Assembly: GCA_020048795.1 (NCBI GenBank) | Contig: JAIFMA010000096.1 | Span: 1 to 21,587, forward strand | Length of the DNA stretch: 21,587 bases | From: Rhodoferax sp. | GTDB taxonomy: Bacteria; Pseudomonadota; Gammaproteobacteria; Burkholderiales; Burkholderiaceae_C | Direction of reading: 5' to 3' | Part shown: one piece after another, positions 1-8,067 of the stretch | How positions within the stretch are numbered: the stretch's first letter is position 1 | How the letters are laid out: the number at the start of each line of letters is the position of its first letter | Position numbers and translations under genes: made by a program | The notes under the pieces: generated by a model | Seen by the model: the letters and a program-made list of their open reading frames with translations, nothing else | Databases searched by the model: none | Told to the model about the DNA's origin: nothing

Positions 1-1558
1 TCCGGTGAAGGAATGGATGCACTTTTTGCTGCGCAAAGCCATGCAAAAGGCCAACGTAATCGTCGCACCGGTGTATGAACTCGATGAATTTGGCCTGGAA
101 GAACTGGCCGGCAAGACCATCATCACCTCCACCGTCAGTGACGAACGCATGGCGCTGCTGGCTGCCAAGGGGGTGCACATGGTGATTGACGGTGCGCCGG
201 TGATGCAGGGCCACAGCCTGGGGCCCGATCTGCTGGATGCCATGATCTGTGCGGCCACCGACAAGTCACCCAAAGAAATCCTGGAAGATGACTACCTAGA
301 AATCATCACCAGCCTGCAGCTCGCGCCGCGCATCGTTTACCCCAACGGTTTCAAGCGGGTGAACCGCTTTGCCTTCGTCATCCACCCGCTGTCGCAAGAG
401 TATTTCAAGAAGGTCAAGCCCATCGACCTGCTGTCGCAGGTGTCGCCGCCGGTGCTGATGAATTCGCTGGAAAAAATCATGGCCTATGCGCCACCGTTTG
501 TCTATTCGCATGTCAGCGGCATCCAGTCACCCAGCGGGGTTGAGGCCGAAGGCTGGCTGATCTCGGTCGGCGGCACACCCAAAGAGATCATGCGTCACAG
601 CCCCGAGTTCACTTACCGTCGGCTGCTCGATGCCGCAGCCATGTCCAAACGCCTGGGCGCGCAGATCATGGGACTGGGCGCCTTTACCAAGGTGGTGGGT
701 GATGCCGGCGTGACAGTAGCCAAACGCTCGCCGCTGCCCATCACCACCGGTAACAGCTACAGTGCCTCGGGCGCACTGTGGGCGGCTCATGATGCGATGC
801 GACGCATGCGGCTGGTACCTGTGCCCAAGGGCCGTCAACGTGCCAAATTCAAGGCCATGGTGGTCGGTGCCACCGGGGCCATTGGCTCGGTCTGTGCGCG
901 CCTGATCGCCAAAGTGGCCGAAGAGGTCTATCTGGTATCGCCTGAAACGGCCAAACTGCTGTCGCTCAAGGAATCGATCCTGCTGGAAACACCGGACGCC
1001 AAGCTGTTTTTGTCTGCCAAGGCCGACCGGGACATTGCCGACATGGACATGATCGTGACCGCCACCTCGGGTGCCGGCAAAAAGGTGCTCGACATCATGA
1101 ATGTCAAGCCGGGTTGTGTCATCACCGACGTGGCGCGTCCGCTGGACCTGCCGGCCTCTGAAGTGGCCAAGCGACCTGACGTGCTGGTGATCGAGTCCGG
1201 CGAAATCCAGCTTCCCGGCGACAAGGTGGTGATGAAAAACATCGGTCTGCCCCAAGGGGTGGCCTATGCCTGTCTGGCCGAGACCATCGTGCTGACGCTC
1301 GAAGGCCGGTTTGAGAACTTCACGGTGGGCCGCGCCATTGAGTGGGAAAAGGTGCGCGAGATTTACCAGCTCGGCCTCAAGCACGGCATGAAGCTGGCCG
1401 CCATCAGCGGCGTGAACGGGCCATTCAGTGACGAAGATATTGAAAAAGTGCGTGAACTCGCGCTGATCGCACGGGCAAAAAAAACCATTGCTGAGCTGCC
1501 CAAGAAAGCCGTTAACAAGAAAGCCGTCAAAAAGGTGCGAGTCGTCAAGGCAGCGTAG
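1..1558 (+). CDS. Acyl-ACP-reductase-like NAD(P)-dependent dehydrogenase (5'-partial)
   Basis: The frame is open to the left edge. The first possible start is a GTG at position 5, but the visible N-terminus looks like the middle of a domain, so the true start probably lies upstream. Residue numbers count from that GTG. Residues ~115-230 and ~285-480 resemble the long-chain acyl-ACP reductase (AAR) family of cyanobacteria: a LGAFTKVV segment followed by ITTGNSYSA, a Rossmann motif VVGATGAIGS (~286-295), PGCVITD with Cys371 at the position of the AAR catalytic cysteine (alignment from memory), and near the end a CLAETIVLTLEG..ENFTVGR block. The ~110 visible residues before this resemble the N-terminal part of proteins annotated as quinate-5-dehydrogenase-like. 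The C-terminal ~30 residues are a lysine/alanine-rich tail (KKAVNKKAVKK). Reduction of an activated acyl group to an aldehyde is an inference from family; the substrate is unknown. Confidence 0.75.
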   Translation, partial: PVKEWMHFLLRKAMQKANVIVAPVYELDEFGLEELAGKTIITSTVSDERMALLAAKGVHMVIDGAPVMQGHSLGPDLLDAMICAATDKSPKEILEDDYLEIITSLQLAPRIVYPNGFKRVNRFAFVIHPLSQEYFKKVKPIDLLSQVSPPVLMNSLEKIMAYAPPFVYSHVSGIQSPSGVEAEGWLISVGGTPKEIMRHSPEFTYRRLLDAAAMSKRLGAQIMGLGAFTKVVGDAGVTVAKRSPLPITTGNSYSASGALWAAHDAMRRMRLVPVPKGRQRAKFKAMVVGATGAIGSVCARLIAKVAEEVYLVSPETAKLLSLKESILLETPDAKLFLSAKADRDIADMDMIVTATSGAGKKVLDIMNVKPGCVITDVARPLDLPASEVAKRPDVLVIESGEIQLPGDKVVMKNIGLPQGVAYACLAETIVLTLEGRFENFTVGRAIEWEKVREIYQLGLKHGMKLAAISGVNGPFSDEDIEKVRELALIARAKKTIAELPKKAVNKKAVKKVRVVKAA

Positions 1559-1630
1559 CACTGGCAATTTGCCCTGAAGCTGACTAAACTGGACCTTTCC
1601 CATCTTTCGGACTCTCCACAGAGGTAAACC

Positions 1631-2425
1631 ATGGACATCGTTGAACGCGTCAAGGCCATCATCATCAAACCCGCCGAAACCTGGCCGATCATTGATCAGG
1701 AGGCCAGCGATTTTCAAAAACTTTATGTGCCCTACATGCTGATTCTGGCCGCCATTCCGGCGGTTGCGGGCTTTATCGGCTGGAGCATTCTGGGTGTGGG
1801 CGGTTTTTTTGGCGTCTCCATGCGCATCCCGATTGGGGCTGGACTGGGCATGATGGTCAGCCAGTACGTCATGACACTGGTGATGGTGGGGGTGTGGGGC
1901 TGGCTGATCAACATGCTGGCAAACACTTTTGGCGGGCAGCCCAATTTGTTGAATGCGGTCAAACTGTCGGTTTATGCCAGCACCCCAGCCATGGTGGCGG
2001 GCGTGTTCAGCGCGCTGCCAGGCCTGGCCCTGCTGGGTGCCTTGGGCGGTCTGTATTCCCTGTACGTTCTGTACCTGGGTCTGCCCATCCTGATGAAAAA
2101 TCCGACCGAAAAATCACTGCCCTACATCGCCGTGGCCGCTGTGGTCGGCATTATCGGCAGCGTGCTGATCAGCGCCTTCAGTGCCATGCTGATGCCTTCT
2201 CCGGTGTCACGCCTGCACGGCACTGGCGACATCAACATCAGCACCCCCAAGGGCGATGTCCGGATCTCTGCCAATCCGGTTGTGCCAAGCCAACCAACGG
2301 CCAACGGTGATGCCAGCATGACCATCAAGACCCCGGATGGCGAGGTCAAGATCGACATGAAAAACATGGAAGAGTTTGCCAAACGCATGGAAGCCATGGC
2401 CGCCGCCCAGGAAGCCAAAAAGTAA
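1631..2425 (+). CDS. Yip1-family integral membrane protein
   Basis: This 264-residue protein has a short cytoplasmic start (ERVKAIIIKPAETWPII, typical of bacterial Yip1-domain proteins) and about five hydrophobic segments between residues ~32 and ~190. A hydrophilic tail of ~75 residues follows, containing two similar stretches (INISTPKGDVRIS and MTIKTPDGEVKID) that look like an internal duplication. It ends in a Met/Ala/Lys-rich helix. The ATG is preceded by AGAGG at good spacing (1620-1624). The gene begins 72 bp after the dehydrogenase stop. Bacterial Yip1 proteins have no settled function, and nothing here specifies one. The family call rests on the N-terminal pattern and the membrane topology. 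Confidence 0.75.
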   Translation: MDIVERVKAIIIKPAETWPIIDQEASDFQKLYVPYMLILAAIPAVAGFIGWSILGVGGFFGVSMRIPIGAGLGMMVSQYVMTLVMVGVWGWLINMLANTFGGQPNLLNAVKLSVYASTPAMVAGVFSALPGLALLGALGGLYSLYVLYLGLPILMKNPTEKSLPYIAVAAVVGIIGSVLISAFSAMLMPSPVSRLHGTGDINISTPKGDVRISANPVVPSQPTANGDASMTIKTPDGEVKIDMKNMEEFAKRMEAMAAAQEAKK

Positions 2426-2492
2426 GCTCTGACAAACCGGTGATCAGGCCTGCGGTCTTCCGGCAACCCGACCGTCCGACGACAATCGCACC

Positions 2493-3257
2493 ATGCTCAC
2501 CGACCCTTGGACAAGCTCTTTGCTGCTGGCTAGCGCGGCCTTTGCCGCAGGCATACTCAACGCCGTTGCCGGGGGTGGCAGTTTTTTGACCTTGCCGGCA
2601 CTGGTATTCACCGGTGTGCCGCCGATCATGGCCAACGCCACCAGTGCGCTGGCGGTCAGCCCCGGCTACTTGGGCAGCACGCTGGGCTTTCGCGCCGAGC
2701 TACGCCAACTGCCCCTGTTGCGCCTGAAGCGCGAGATGGCGATTGCCGCTTTTGGCGGTCTGCTCGGTGCACTGCTGTTGCTGGTCACTCCGGCCAGAGT
2801 TTTTTCTGGCATCGTGCCCTGGCTTTTGCTGTTTGCCACGCTGCTGTTTGCCCTGGGACCCGTCATAGCGCGGCGCGCATCGGGTACCGGCGCTGGGGCG
2901 AGGGCACTGGATCGGTGGCGCGAACCTGGCCTGCTGCTGACTGCCATTTACGGTGGTTATTTCAACGGCGGCCTGGGCATTTTGCTGATGGCGCTGTATG
3001 CGGCCACGGGTGAGTCGCACATCAACACCGCCAACGCCCTGAAAAACCTGAATTCACTGATCCTGTCCTGGCTGTCGGTGGCCGCCTTTGTGGTGGCTGG
3101 TGCCATCGCCTGGCGCGAAGGTCTGCTGATGATGGTGGCGGCCACGCTGGGCGGATTTCTGGGCGCACGCTGGTCCAAACGTCTGCCCGTGCAGTGGATT
3201 CGAATCGGCATCATCAGCACCGGACTGGTGATGAGTGCGCTGTTTTTTGTTCGCTGA
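2493..3257 (+). CDS. TauE/SafE-family (UPF0721) membrane transporter
   Basis: This 254-residue polytopic membrane protein has about eight hydrophobic segments. It shows the two internally related glycine-rich motifs of the TauE/SafE family: NAVAGGGSFLTLPAL near residue 25 and GGYFNGGLGILLMAL near residue 155. Family members export sulfite, sulfonates or related organic anions, but many homologues are uncharacterised, so the substrate is not assigned. Length matches the family (~250 residues). No clear Shine-Dalgarno sequence precedes the ATG. It lies 67 bp after the Yip1 gene and 46 bp before the chosen start of the sensor kinase, so the three could be co-transcribed, although they share no obvious function. 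Confidence 0.87.
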   Translation: MLTDPWTSSLLLASAAFAAGILNAVAGGGSFLTLPALVFTGVPPIMANATSALAVSPGYLGSTLGFRAELRQLPLLRLKREMAIAAFGGLLGALLLLVTPARVFSGIVPWLLLFATLLFALGPVIARRASGTGAGARALDRWREPGLLLTAIYGGYFNGGLGILLMALYAATGESHINTANALKNLNSLILSWLSVAAFVVAGAIAWREGLLMMVAATLGGFLGARWSKRLPVQWIRIGIISTGLVMSALFFVR

Positions 3258-3303
3258 AAAGACGGGCAGGCAGCATTGGGACAGATCAGATAGCGTGAGC
3301 ATC

Positions 3304-6072
3304 ATGGACACTCAAAACCCGCATTTTGAGATATTGAACCAGCTGCAAACGGGTATCGTGGTGCATGCACCTGACACCCAGGTGGTTTTCAGCAATGCGC
3401 GCGCTTGCGAATTGCTTGGGCTTTCAGTAGATCAGATGCGTGGCAAGACCGCGATGGACCCGGTCTGGCACTTTGTGACCGAGGATGGGCACCCCCTACC
3501 GCCGTCAGACTACCCAGTCAACCGCGCCATTTCTTCGGGTCAGCCGACCAGGGCGATGGTGCTGGGCATCCATGCCAGCGTACATCGGCAAACGGTCTGG
3601 GTGCTGGCCAGCGCCGCACCCAAACATGATGCGGCCGGCACCTTGACCCAGGTGGTGGTTGATTTTTATGATGTCACAGCGCGCAAACTGACCGAGGACA
3701 AAGGCCGCGCCCACGAAGCGTTCACCACCGCAGTGCTGGACTCGCTGACAGAACACATCGCCGTCATCGACAAGAGTGGCACCATCATGGCCGTCAACGA
3801 GGCTTGGCGGCGCTTTGCCCGGAGCAATGGGGCACCCGAGTCGCTGCAATCATCCATTGGCATGAGTTACTTTTGCAGCTGTGTTGCACCGGCTGAAGCA
3901 TCCGCCGCAGCTGACGAGCCCGACTGTTTCGCCGGTGTTCGCGCCGTGCTGTCTGGCGTGCTGGACGATTTCACCGTGGACTACCCTTGTCATTCACCCT
4001 CCGAGAAGCGCTGGTTTCGCATGAGTGTCACACCACTCACCGGTGAGCACGGTGGGGCGGTGGTGAGTCACCTCAATATCACCGAACAGCGAAATTCCGA
4101 GGAGCAAGCGCGGTGCAACATGCAGTTGCTGCATGAGTCGATTGAAGCTATTGACGAGGCTTTTGTGATTTTCGATGCCGATGAACGACTGGTTTACTGC
4201 AATGAAAAATACCGCCAGCTTTACCCCCAGCTCAGCCACCTGATTGTTCCCGGAATCCAATTTGAGGATCTGATCCGCCGTGGTGCCACTATCGGCTTCT
4301 ATCAGGAGTCTGTCGGCCGGGTTGAAGAATGGGTCCAGGAGCGGCTGGCCGCCTACCGCTCAGGCAACCAGACGCGTGTTCAACACATCGCCAGCGGACG
4401 CGTGGTGCGGGCGGTCGAGCGCAAGATGGCCGATGGCCACACGGTGGGTTTTCGCATCGACATCACCGAACTGGTCAAAGCCACTGAAGCGGCGGTGGCC
4501 GCATCACGCGCCAAGGGGCAGTTTCTGGCCAACATGAGCCACGAAATCCGTACCCCGATGAACGCCATCCTGGGCATGCTCAAGTTGCTGCAAAACACCG
4601 CCCTGTCGCGGCAGCAACTGGACTACACCGACAAAGCCGAGAGTGCGGCCAAGTCGCTGCTGGGCCTGATCAATGATGTGCTGGATTTCTCCAAGGTCGA
4701 GGCCGGCAAGATGGATCTGGACATCCACCCGTTCCGGATCGACCGTCTGATGCGCGACCTGTCGGTGCTGCTGGCGGCCAGCGTAGCCGGCAAACACCTC
4801 GACGTGCTGTTCAACATCGACCCACAATTGCCTGAAGTGGTCCTGGGCGACCCCATGCGGCTGCGCCAAGTGTTGATCAACCTGGGCAGCAACGCCGTCA
4901 AGTTCACCGCCACCGGACAGGTGGTGGTTGCGGTTCGCCTGCAATCGCTCCAAGACGATCTGGCCAGCATCGAATTCAGCGTCACCGACACCGGCATTGG
5001 CATCGCACCCAACCACCAAGGCCGCATTTTTGACGGATTTTCCCAGGCTGAAACATCGACCACTCGCAAGTTTGGTGGTACCGGACTGGGTCTGGCCATC
5101 TCTCAGCGGCTGGTTCGACTGATGGGCGGCGAGTTGGGTCTGTACAGCAAACCGGGGCAGGGCAGCAGTTTTGCCTTTGTGCTACAGCTGACCAGCGTCA
5201 CCGACACAGCAACTGAGCTACAGGTGGCACCACGCCCAAGCGAATCCGTGCGCTCAGTGCTGGTGGTTGATGACAACCCGGTGGCCGCTGACCTGACCCT
5301 AAGGATGATCAGGTCCTGGGGCTGGCCGTGCGAGTGGGCCAGTAGCGGCGCGCAAGCACTGGTGATCCTTGAACAGCGAAGCGGCCAGGGTACTCCCATC
5401 GAGGTGATTTATCTGGATTGCCAGATGCCAGACATGGATGGCTGGGAAACCGCGCATCGTGTGCGCCAGCGCGAGCCCGGCACGCACGCGGTCAAACCGG
5501 TGATCGTGATGCTAAGTGCCCACGGCCGGGAGTCACTGGCGCAGCGCACTCAGCAGGAACAGGAACGAATCGATAGCTTTCTGGTACGGCCGGTAACTGC
5601 CTCGATGCTGTTTGATGCCACAGTGGAATCACAACTCAGCCACACCCAGGATGTCCAAAAACCCAAAGCAGGTGGCCGGCGACTGGACAAATTGCGGCTG
5701 CTGGTGGTGGAAGACAACCTGATCAACCAGCAAGTGGCCGAAGAACTGCTGATGGCTGAGGGTGCTCTGGTGTCGCTGGCGGCCAACGGCAAGCTCGGCG
5801 TGGAGGCGGTGGCCGCCGCTCAACCCCAGTTTGATGCGGTGTTGATGGATATCCAGATGCCGGTCATGGACGGCTATGCGGCCACCAAAGTCATCCGCCA
5901 GGAATTGGGGTTGACCCAATTGCCCATCATCGCCATGACGGCCAATGCGCTAGCCAGCGACCGGCTCGAATGTCTGTCAGCCGGCATGAATGAGCACGTT
6001 GGCAAGCCTTTTGACATCAGCCATCTGGTATCGGTGATTGCCCGGATGCTCAATGGCAACCAGGCCCATTGA
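3304..6072 (+). CDS. Soluble hybrid sensor histidine kinase with PAS domains and two receiver domains
   Basis: I chose the ATG at 3304; an in-frame start at 3235 would overlap the upstream transporter gene and adds residues that are not PAS-like. The product has 922 residues and no membrane segment, so sensing is probably cytoplasmic. Order: three PAS-type domains (~8-125, ~140-260, ~275-390), HisKA with phospho-acceptor His413 in MSHEIRTPMN, HATPase with N box, DTGIGI and GTGLGLAI boxes, then two receivers. The first receiver has the acidic pair and Asp705 (YLDCQMP), but Arg762 replaces the conserved switch lysine (LVRPV). The second is complete: VVEDN, Asp849 (LMDIQMPVMDG) and Lys901 (GKPFD). 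No HPt domain is present, so a separate phosphotransfer protein is likely. No dedicated response regulator is adjacent, so the regulated process cannot be read from context. Confidence 0.93.
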   Translation: MDTQNPHFEILNQLQTGIVVHAPDTQVVFSNARACELLGLSVDQMRGKTAMDPVWHFVTEDGHPLPPSDYPVNRAISSGQPTRAMVLGIHASVHRQTVWVLASAAPKHDAAGTLTQVVVDFYDVTARKLTEDKGRAHEAFTTAVLDSLTEHIAVIDKSGTIMAVNEAWRRFARSNGAPESLQSSIGMSYFCSCVAPAEASAAADEPDCFAGVRAVLSGVLDDFTVDYPCHSPSEKRWFRMSVTPLTGEHGGAVVSHLNITEQRNSEEQARCNMQLLHESIEAIDEAFVIFDADERLVYCNEKYRQLYPQLSHLIVPGIQFEDLIRRGATIGFYQESVGRVEEWVQERLAAYRSGNQTRVQHIASGRVVRAVERKMADGHTVGFRIDITELVKATEAAVAASRAKGQFLANMSHEIRTPMNAILGMLKLLQNTALSRQQLDYTDKAESAAKSLLGLINDVLDFSKVEAGKMDLDIHPFRIDRLMRDLSVLLAASVAGKHLDVLFNIDPQLPEVVLGDPMRLRQVLINLGSNAVKFTATGQVVVAVRLQSLQDDLASIEFSVTDTGIGIAPNHQGRIFDGFSQAETSTTRKFGGTGLGLAISQRLVRLMGGELGLYSKPGQGSSFAFVLQLTSVTDTATELQVAPRPSESVRSVLVVDDNPVAADLTLRMIRSWGWPCEWASSGAQALVILEQRSGQGTPIEVIYLDCQMPDMDGWETAHRVRQREPGTHAVKPVIVMLSAHGRESLAQRTQQEQERIDSFLVRPVTASMLFDATVESQLSHTQDVQKPKAGGRRLDKLRLLVVEDNLINQQVAEELLMAEGALVSLAANGKLGVEAVAAAQPQFDAVLMDIQMPVMDGYAATKVIRQELGLTQLPIIAMTANALASDRLECLSAGMNEHVGKPFDISHLVSVIARMLNGNQAH

Positions 6073-6298
6073 CCCCCTCATGCTCCTCCTTGGTTGACCA
6101 CCACGACAAACTTCACCAAGCTAAACGCATTTTGCACAGTGCCTAGGGGAACGGCAAAACCGACTTTGACACTGTCAAACAACTCGCCCCGCGGAAAGCT
6201 GCATGGGGTGCTGCGTGCGGCCTGGACCGCAGCGAGCCAGGCATTGCAGCCACTGGACTGACCCTGGCTCTGGCTCAAGTCCTGCCGATAATCACACC
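6073..6298. other. Intergenic region upstream of dbpA with palindromes
   Basis: This 226-bp gap separates the kinase and dbpA. It contains a perfect 15-bp palindrome, TTTGACA-C-TGTCAAA (6165-6179), and a smaller one, GCAC-A-GTGC (6134-6142). CTTGGT (6089-6094) and ACCAAG (6115-6120) could form a 6-bp stem. No convincing sigma-70 promoter or T-run terminator is evident. A 75-codon minus-strand reading frame here has no recognisable features. Confidence 0.4.
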
Positions 6299-7687
6299 AT
6301 GACACAAACTGCCCCTCTGAGTTTCAACACCCTGCCCATGAATCCGGCCACGCTGGACAACCTGACGCAGCTTGGTTACCTGAGCATGACACCGATTCAG
6401 GCCTTGGGCCTGCCGACCGCGCTGGCTGGCACCGACCTGATTGCCCAGGCCGAGACCGGCAGCGGCAAAACCGCAGCTTTTGGCCTGGCCCTGCTGGAGC
6501 GGCTAAACCCGCGCCGTTTTGCCGTACAGGCGCTGGTGCTGTGCCCCACACGAGAGCTGGCTGACCAGGTTACCGTGGAAATCCGCCGCCTGGCGCGCGC
6601 CATGGACAACATCAAGGTGGTGACGTTATGCGGCGGTGTGGCCTTGCGCGGCCAACGCGCTTCACTTGAAAACGGTGCCCACATCGTGGTCGGCACCCCT
6701 GGGCGCGTGATGGATCACCTGGCGCGCGGCTACCTGTCGCTGGAAGCCCTCAACACCCTGGTGCTCGATGAGGCTGACCGCATGCTCGACATGGGCTTTT
6801 TTGACGACATTGCCACAGTCACCCAACAATGCCCGCCCGAGCGGCAAACGCTGCTGTTTTCGGCCACCTACCCCGAGGGCATCGAGAAACTGGCCAGGCA
6901 GTTCATGCGCCAACCGGTGCAGATCAAGGTGGAGGCCGCCTCAGCCCAAAGCCTGATTGAACAGCGTTTTTATGAGGTGACCCGGCCCACCCGCTTTGAG
7001 ACGGTGGCCAGGTTGCTGAACCACTTTCGCCCTGTCAGCACCTTGGCGTTTTGCAACACCAAGCAGCAATGCAAGGATTTGGTGGTTTACTTGCAACAAC
7101 AAGGGTTTAGCGCGCTGGCGTTGTACGGCGAACTGGAGCAACGCGAACGCGACCAGGTGCTGGCGCAGTTTGCCAACCGCAGCACCTCCATTCTGGTGGC
7201 TACCGACGTGGCCTCGCGCGGCATTGACATCAAGGAGCTTGAAGCCGTCATCAATGTGGACATCACGCCCGACCCCGAGGTGCATGTGCACCGCATTGGC
7301 CGTACCGGGCGCGCTGGTGAGACCGGTCTGGCACTGAGCCTGGCGGCGATGTACGAGATGGGTGCGGTGGGCAAGATCGAGCAATACCAAAAGCTTGAAT
7401 CCAGCTGGCACAAGCTCAACGAACTGATGCCCACCGGCTCCGGGCCCTTGCTACCTCCCATGGTGACGCTACAAATTTTGGGGGGTCGGAAAGAAAAAAT
7501 CCGCCCCGGTGATGTGCTGGGCGCGCTCACGGCCGATGCCGGTTACAGCCGTGAGCAGATCGGCAAGATCAATGTCACCGAGTTCACCACCTTTGTGGCG
7601 GTGCAGCGTGACATTGCTCAGGCCGCGATGCAAAAACTCAATGCGGGCAAGGTCAAGGGCAAAAGCGTCAAGGTCAGGCTGATCTGA
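6299..7687 (+). CDS. dbpA: ATP-dependent RNA helicase DbpA
   Basis: DbpA is a DEAD-box helicase that acts in 50S ribosome assembly by recognising hairpin 92 of 23S rRNA. The ATG at 6299 gives 462 residues, the normal length, and aligns with E. coli DbpA from its first residues. Motifs in order: Q motif (GYLSMTPIQ), Walker A AETGSGKT with Lys57, PTRELA, TPGR, DEAD at 157-160, SAT at 188-190, ATDVASRGIDIK, and HRIGRTGRAG. The C-terminal ~75 residues (KIRPGDVLGALTADAG onward, ending GKVKGKSVKVRLI) are the DbpA-specific RNA-binding domain that separates it from RhlE and other DEAD-box proteins. It stands alone, flanked by non-coding gaps. No strong Shine-Dalgarno sequence is seen before the ATG. 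Confidence 0.96.
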   Translation: MTQTAPLSFNTLPMNPATLDNLTQLGYLSMTPIQALGLPTALAGTDLIAQAETGSGKTAAFGLALLERLNPRRFAVQALVLCPTRELADQVTVEIRRLARAMDNIKVVTLCGGVALRGQRASLENGAHIVVGTPGRVMDHLARGYLSLEALNTLVLDEADRMLDMGFFDDIATVTQQCPPERQTLLFSATYPEGIEKLARQFMRQPVQIKVEAASAQSLIEQRFYEVTRPTRFETVARLLNHFRPVSTLAFCNTKQQCKDLVVYLQQQGFSALALYGELEQRERDQVLAQFANRSTSILVATDVASRGIDIKELEAVINVDITPDPEVHVHRIGRTGRAGETGLALSLAAMYEMGAVGKIEQYQKLESSWHKLNELMPTGSGPLLPPMVTLQILGGRKEKIRPGDVLGALTADAGYSREQIGKINVTEFTTFVAVQRDIAQAAMQKLNAGKVKGKSVKVRLI

Positions 7688-7701
7688 TGCCAGTCCTACA
7701 C

Positions 7702-7724
7702 GGTGTCAGGTAAGTTCTGACACC
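7702..7724. terminator. Hairpin 15 bp after dbpA (possible terminator)
   Basis: A perfect 8-bp inverted repeat, GGTGTCAG and CTGACACC with a 7-nt loop, begins 15 bp after the dbpA stop. No T-run follows, so it may be a weak or factor-assisted terminator, an mRNA-stabilising hairpin, or an operator. Confidence 0.45.
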
Positions 7725-7827
7725 AGATCGGGCCAAATGCCGACTTCAGCTTTTAATGGCTTGGGGATACAGTTCATTTCAACGTTTTGCACTTCGCCTA
7801 ACGTGTTTGACACAGCAGGAGCCCGCC

Positions 7828-8061
7828 ATGACAACCACCCTTGAATCCCTCAATCCGTTCAGTCTGATGATGGAGCCAGAGCGTGTGCTGCGCACCATGG
7901 AGCATTCGCAACAACTGCGCAGCTTGCGCCGTCACAAATTGCGTCCGCTGGACAAGCCGTTGATTCCCTATACCTCGGAGGCTTTGGCCAGTCGCGCAGC
8001 CTATGACGCGATGATCGACGCACAGGAGATGGACAGTCAGCCCGACTATCTGCTCAATTGA
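7828..8061 (+). CDS. Small conserved-looking protein of unknown function (77 aa)
   Basis: The ATG at 7828 has a good Shine-Dalgarno sequence, AGGAG at 7817-7821, which decides the start over an upstream in-frame ATG at 7756. The 77-residue product is soluble. It begins MTTTLESLNPFSLMM, has a basic middle (RSLRRHKLRPLDKP), and ends in an acidic stretch (AMIDAQEMDSQPDYLLN). No cysteine pair, signal peptide or membrane segment is present. I do not recognise the family. The ordered codon use and clear ribosome site support a real gene. Its stop falls inside a perfect 12-bp palindrome (GCTCAATTGAGC, 8052-8063), only 6 bp from the end of the convergent protease gene. Confidence 0.7.
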   Translation: MTTTLESLNPFSLMMEPERVLRTMEHSQQLRSLRRHKLRPLDKPLIPYTSEALASRAAYDAMIDAQEMDSQPDYLLN

Positions 8062-8067
8062 GCGTGT

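Noticed and set aside
527..1717. A 396-codon minus-strand open frame across the dehydrogenase gene
   Set aside because: It is antisense to a clearly conserved protein and its His/Gln/Gly-rich product is typical of a GC-rich shadow frame.
6078..6305. A 75-codon minus-strand frame between the kinase and dbpA
   Set aside because: It has no ribosome site and no recognisable features, and overlaps the dbpA start. A small gene cannot be fully excluded.
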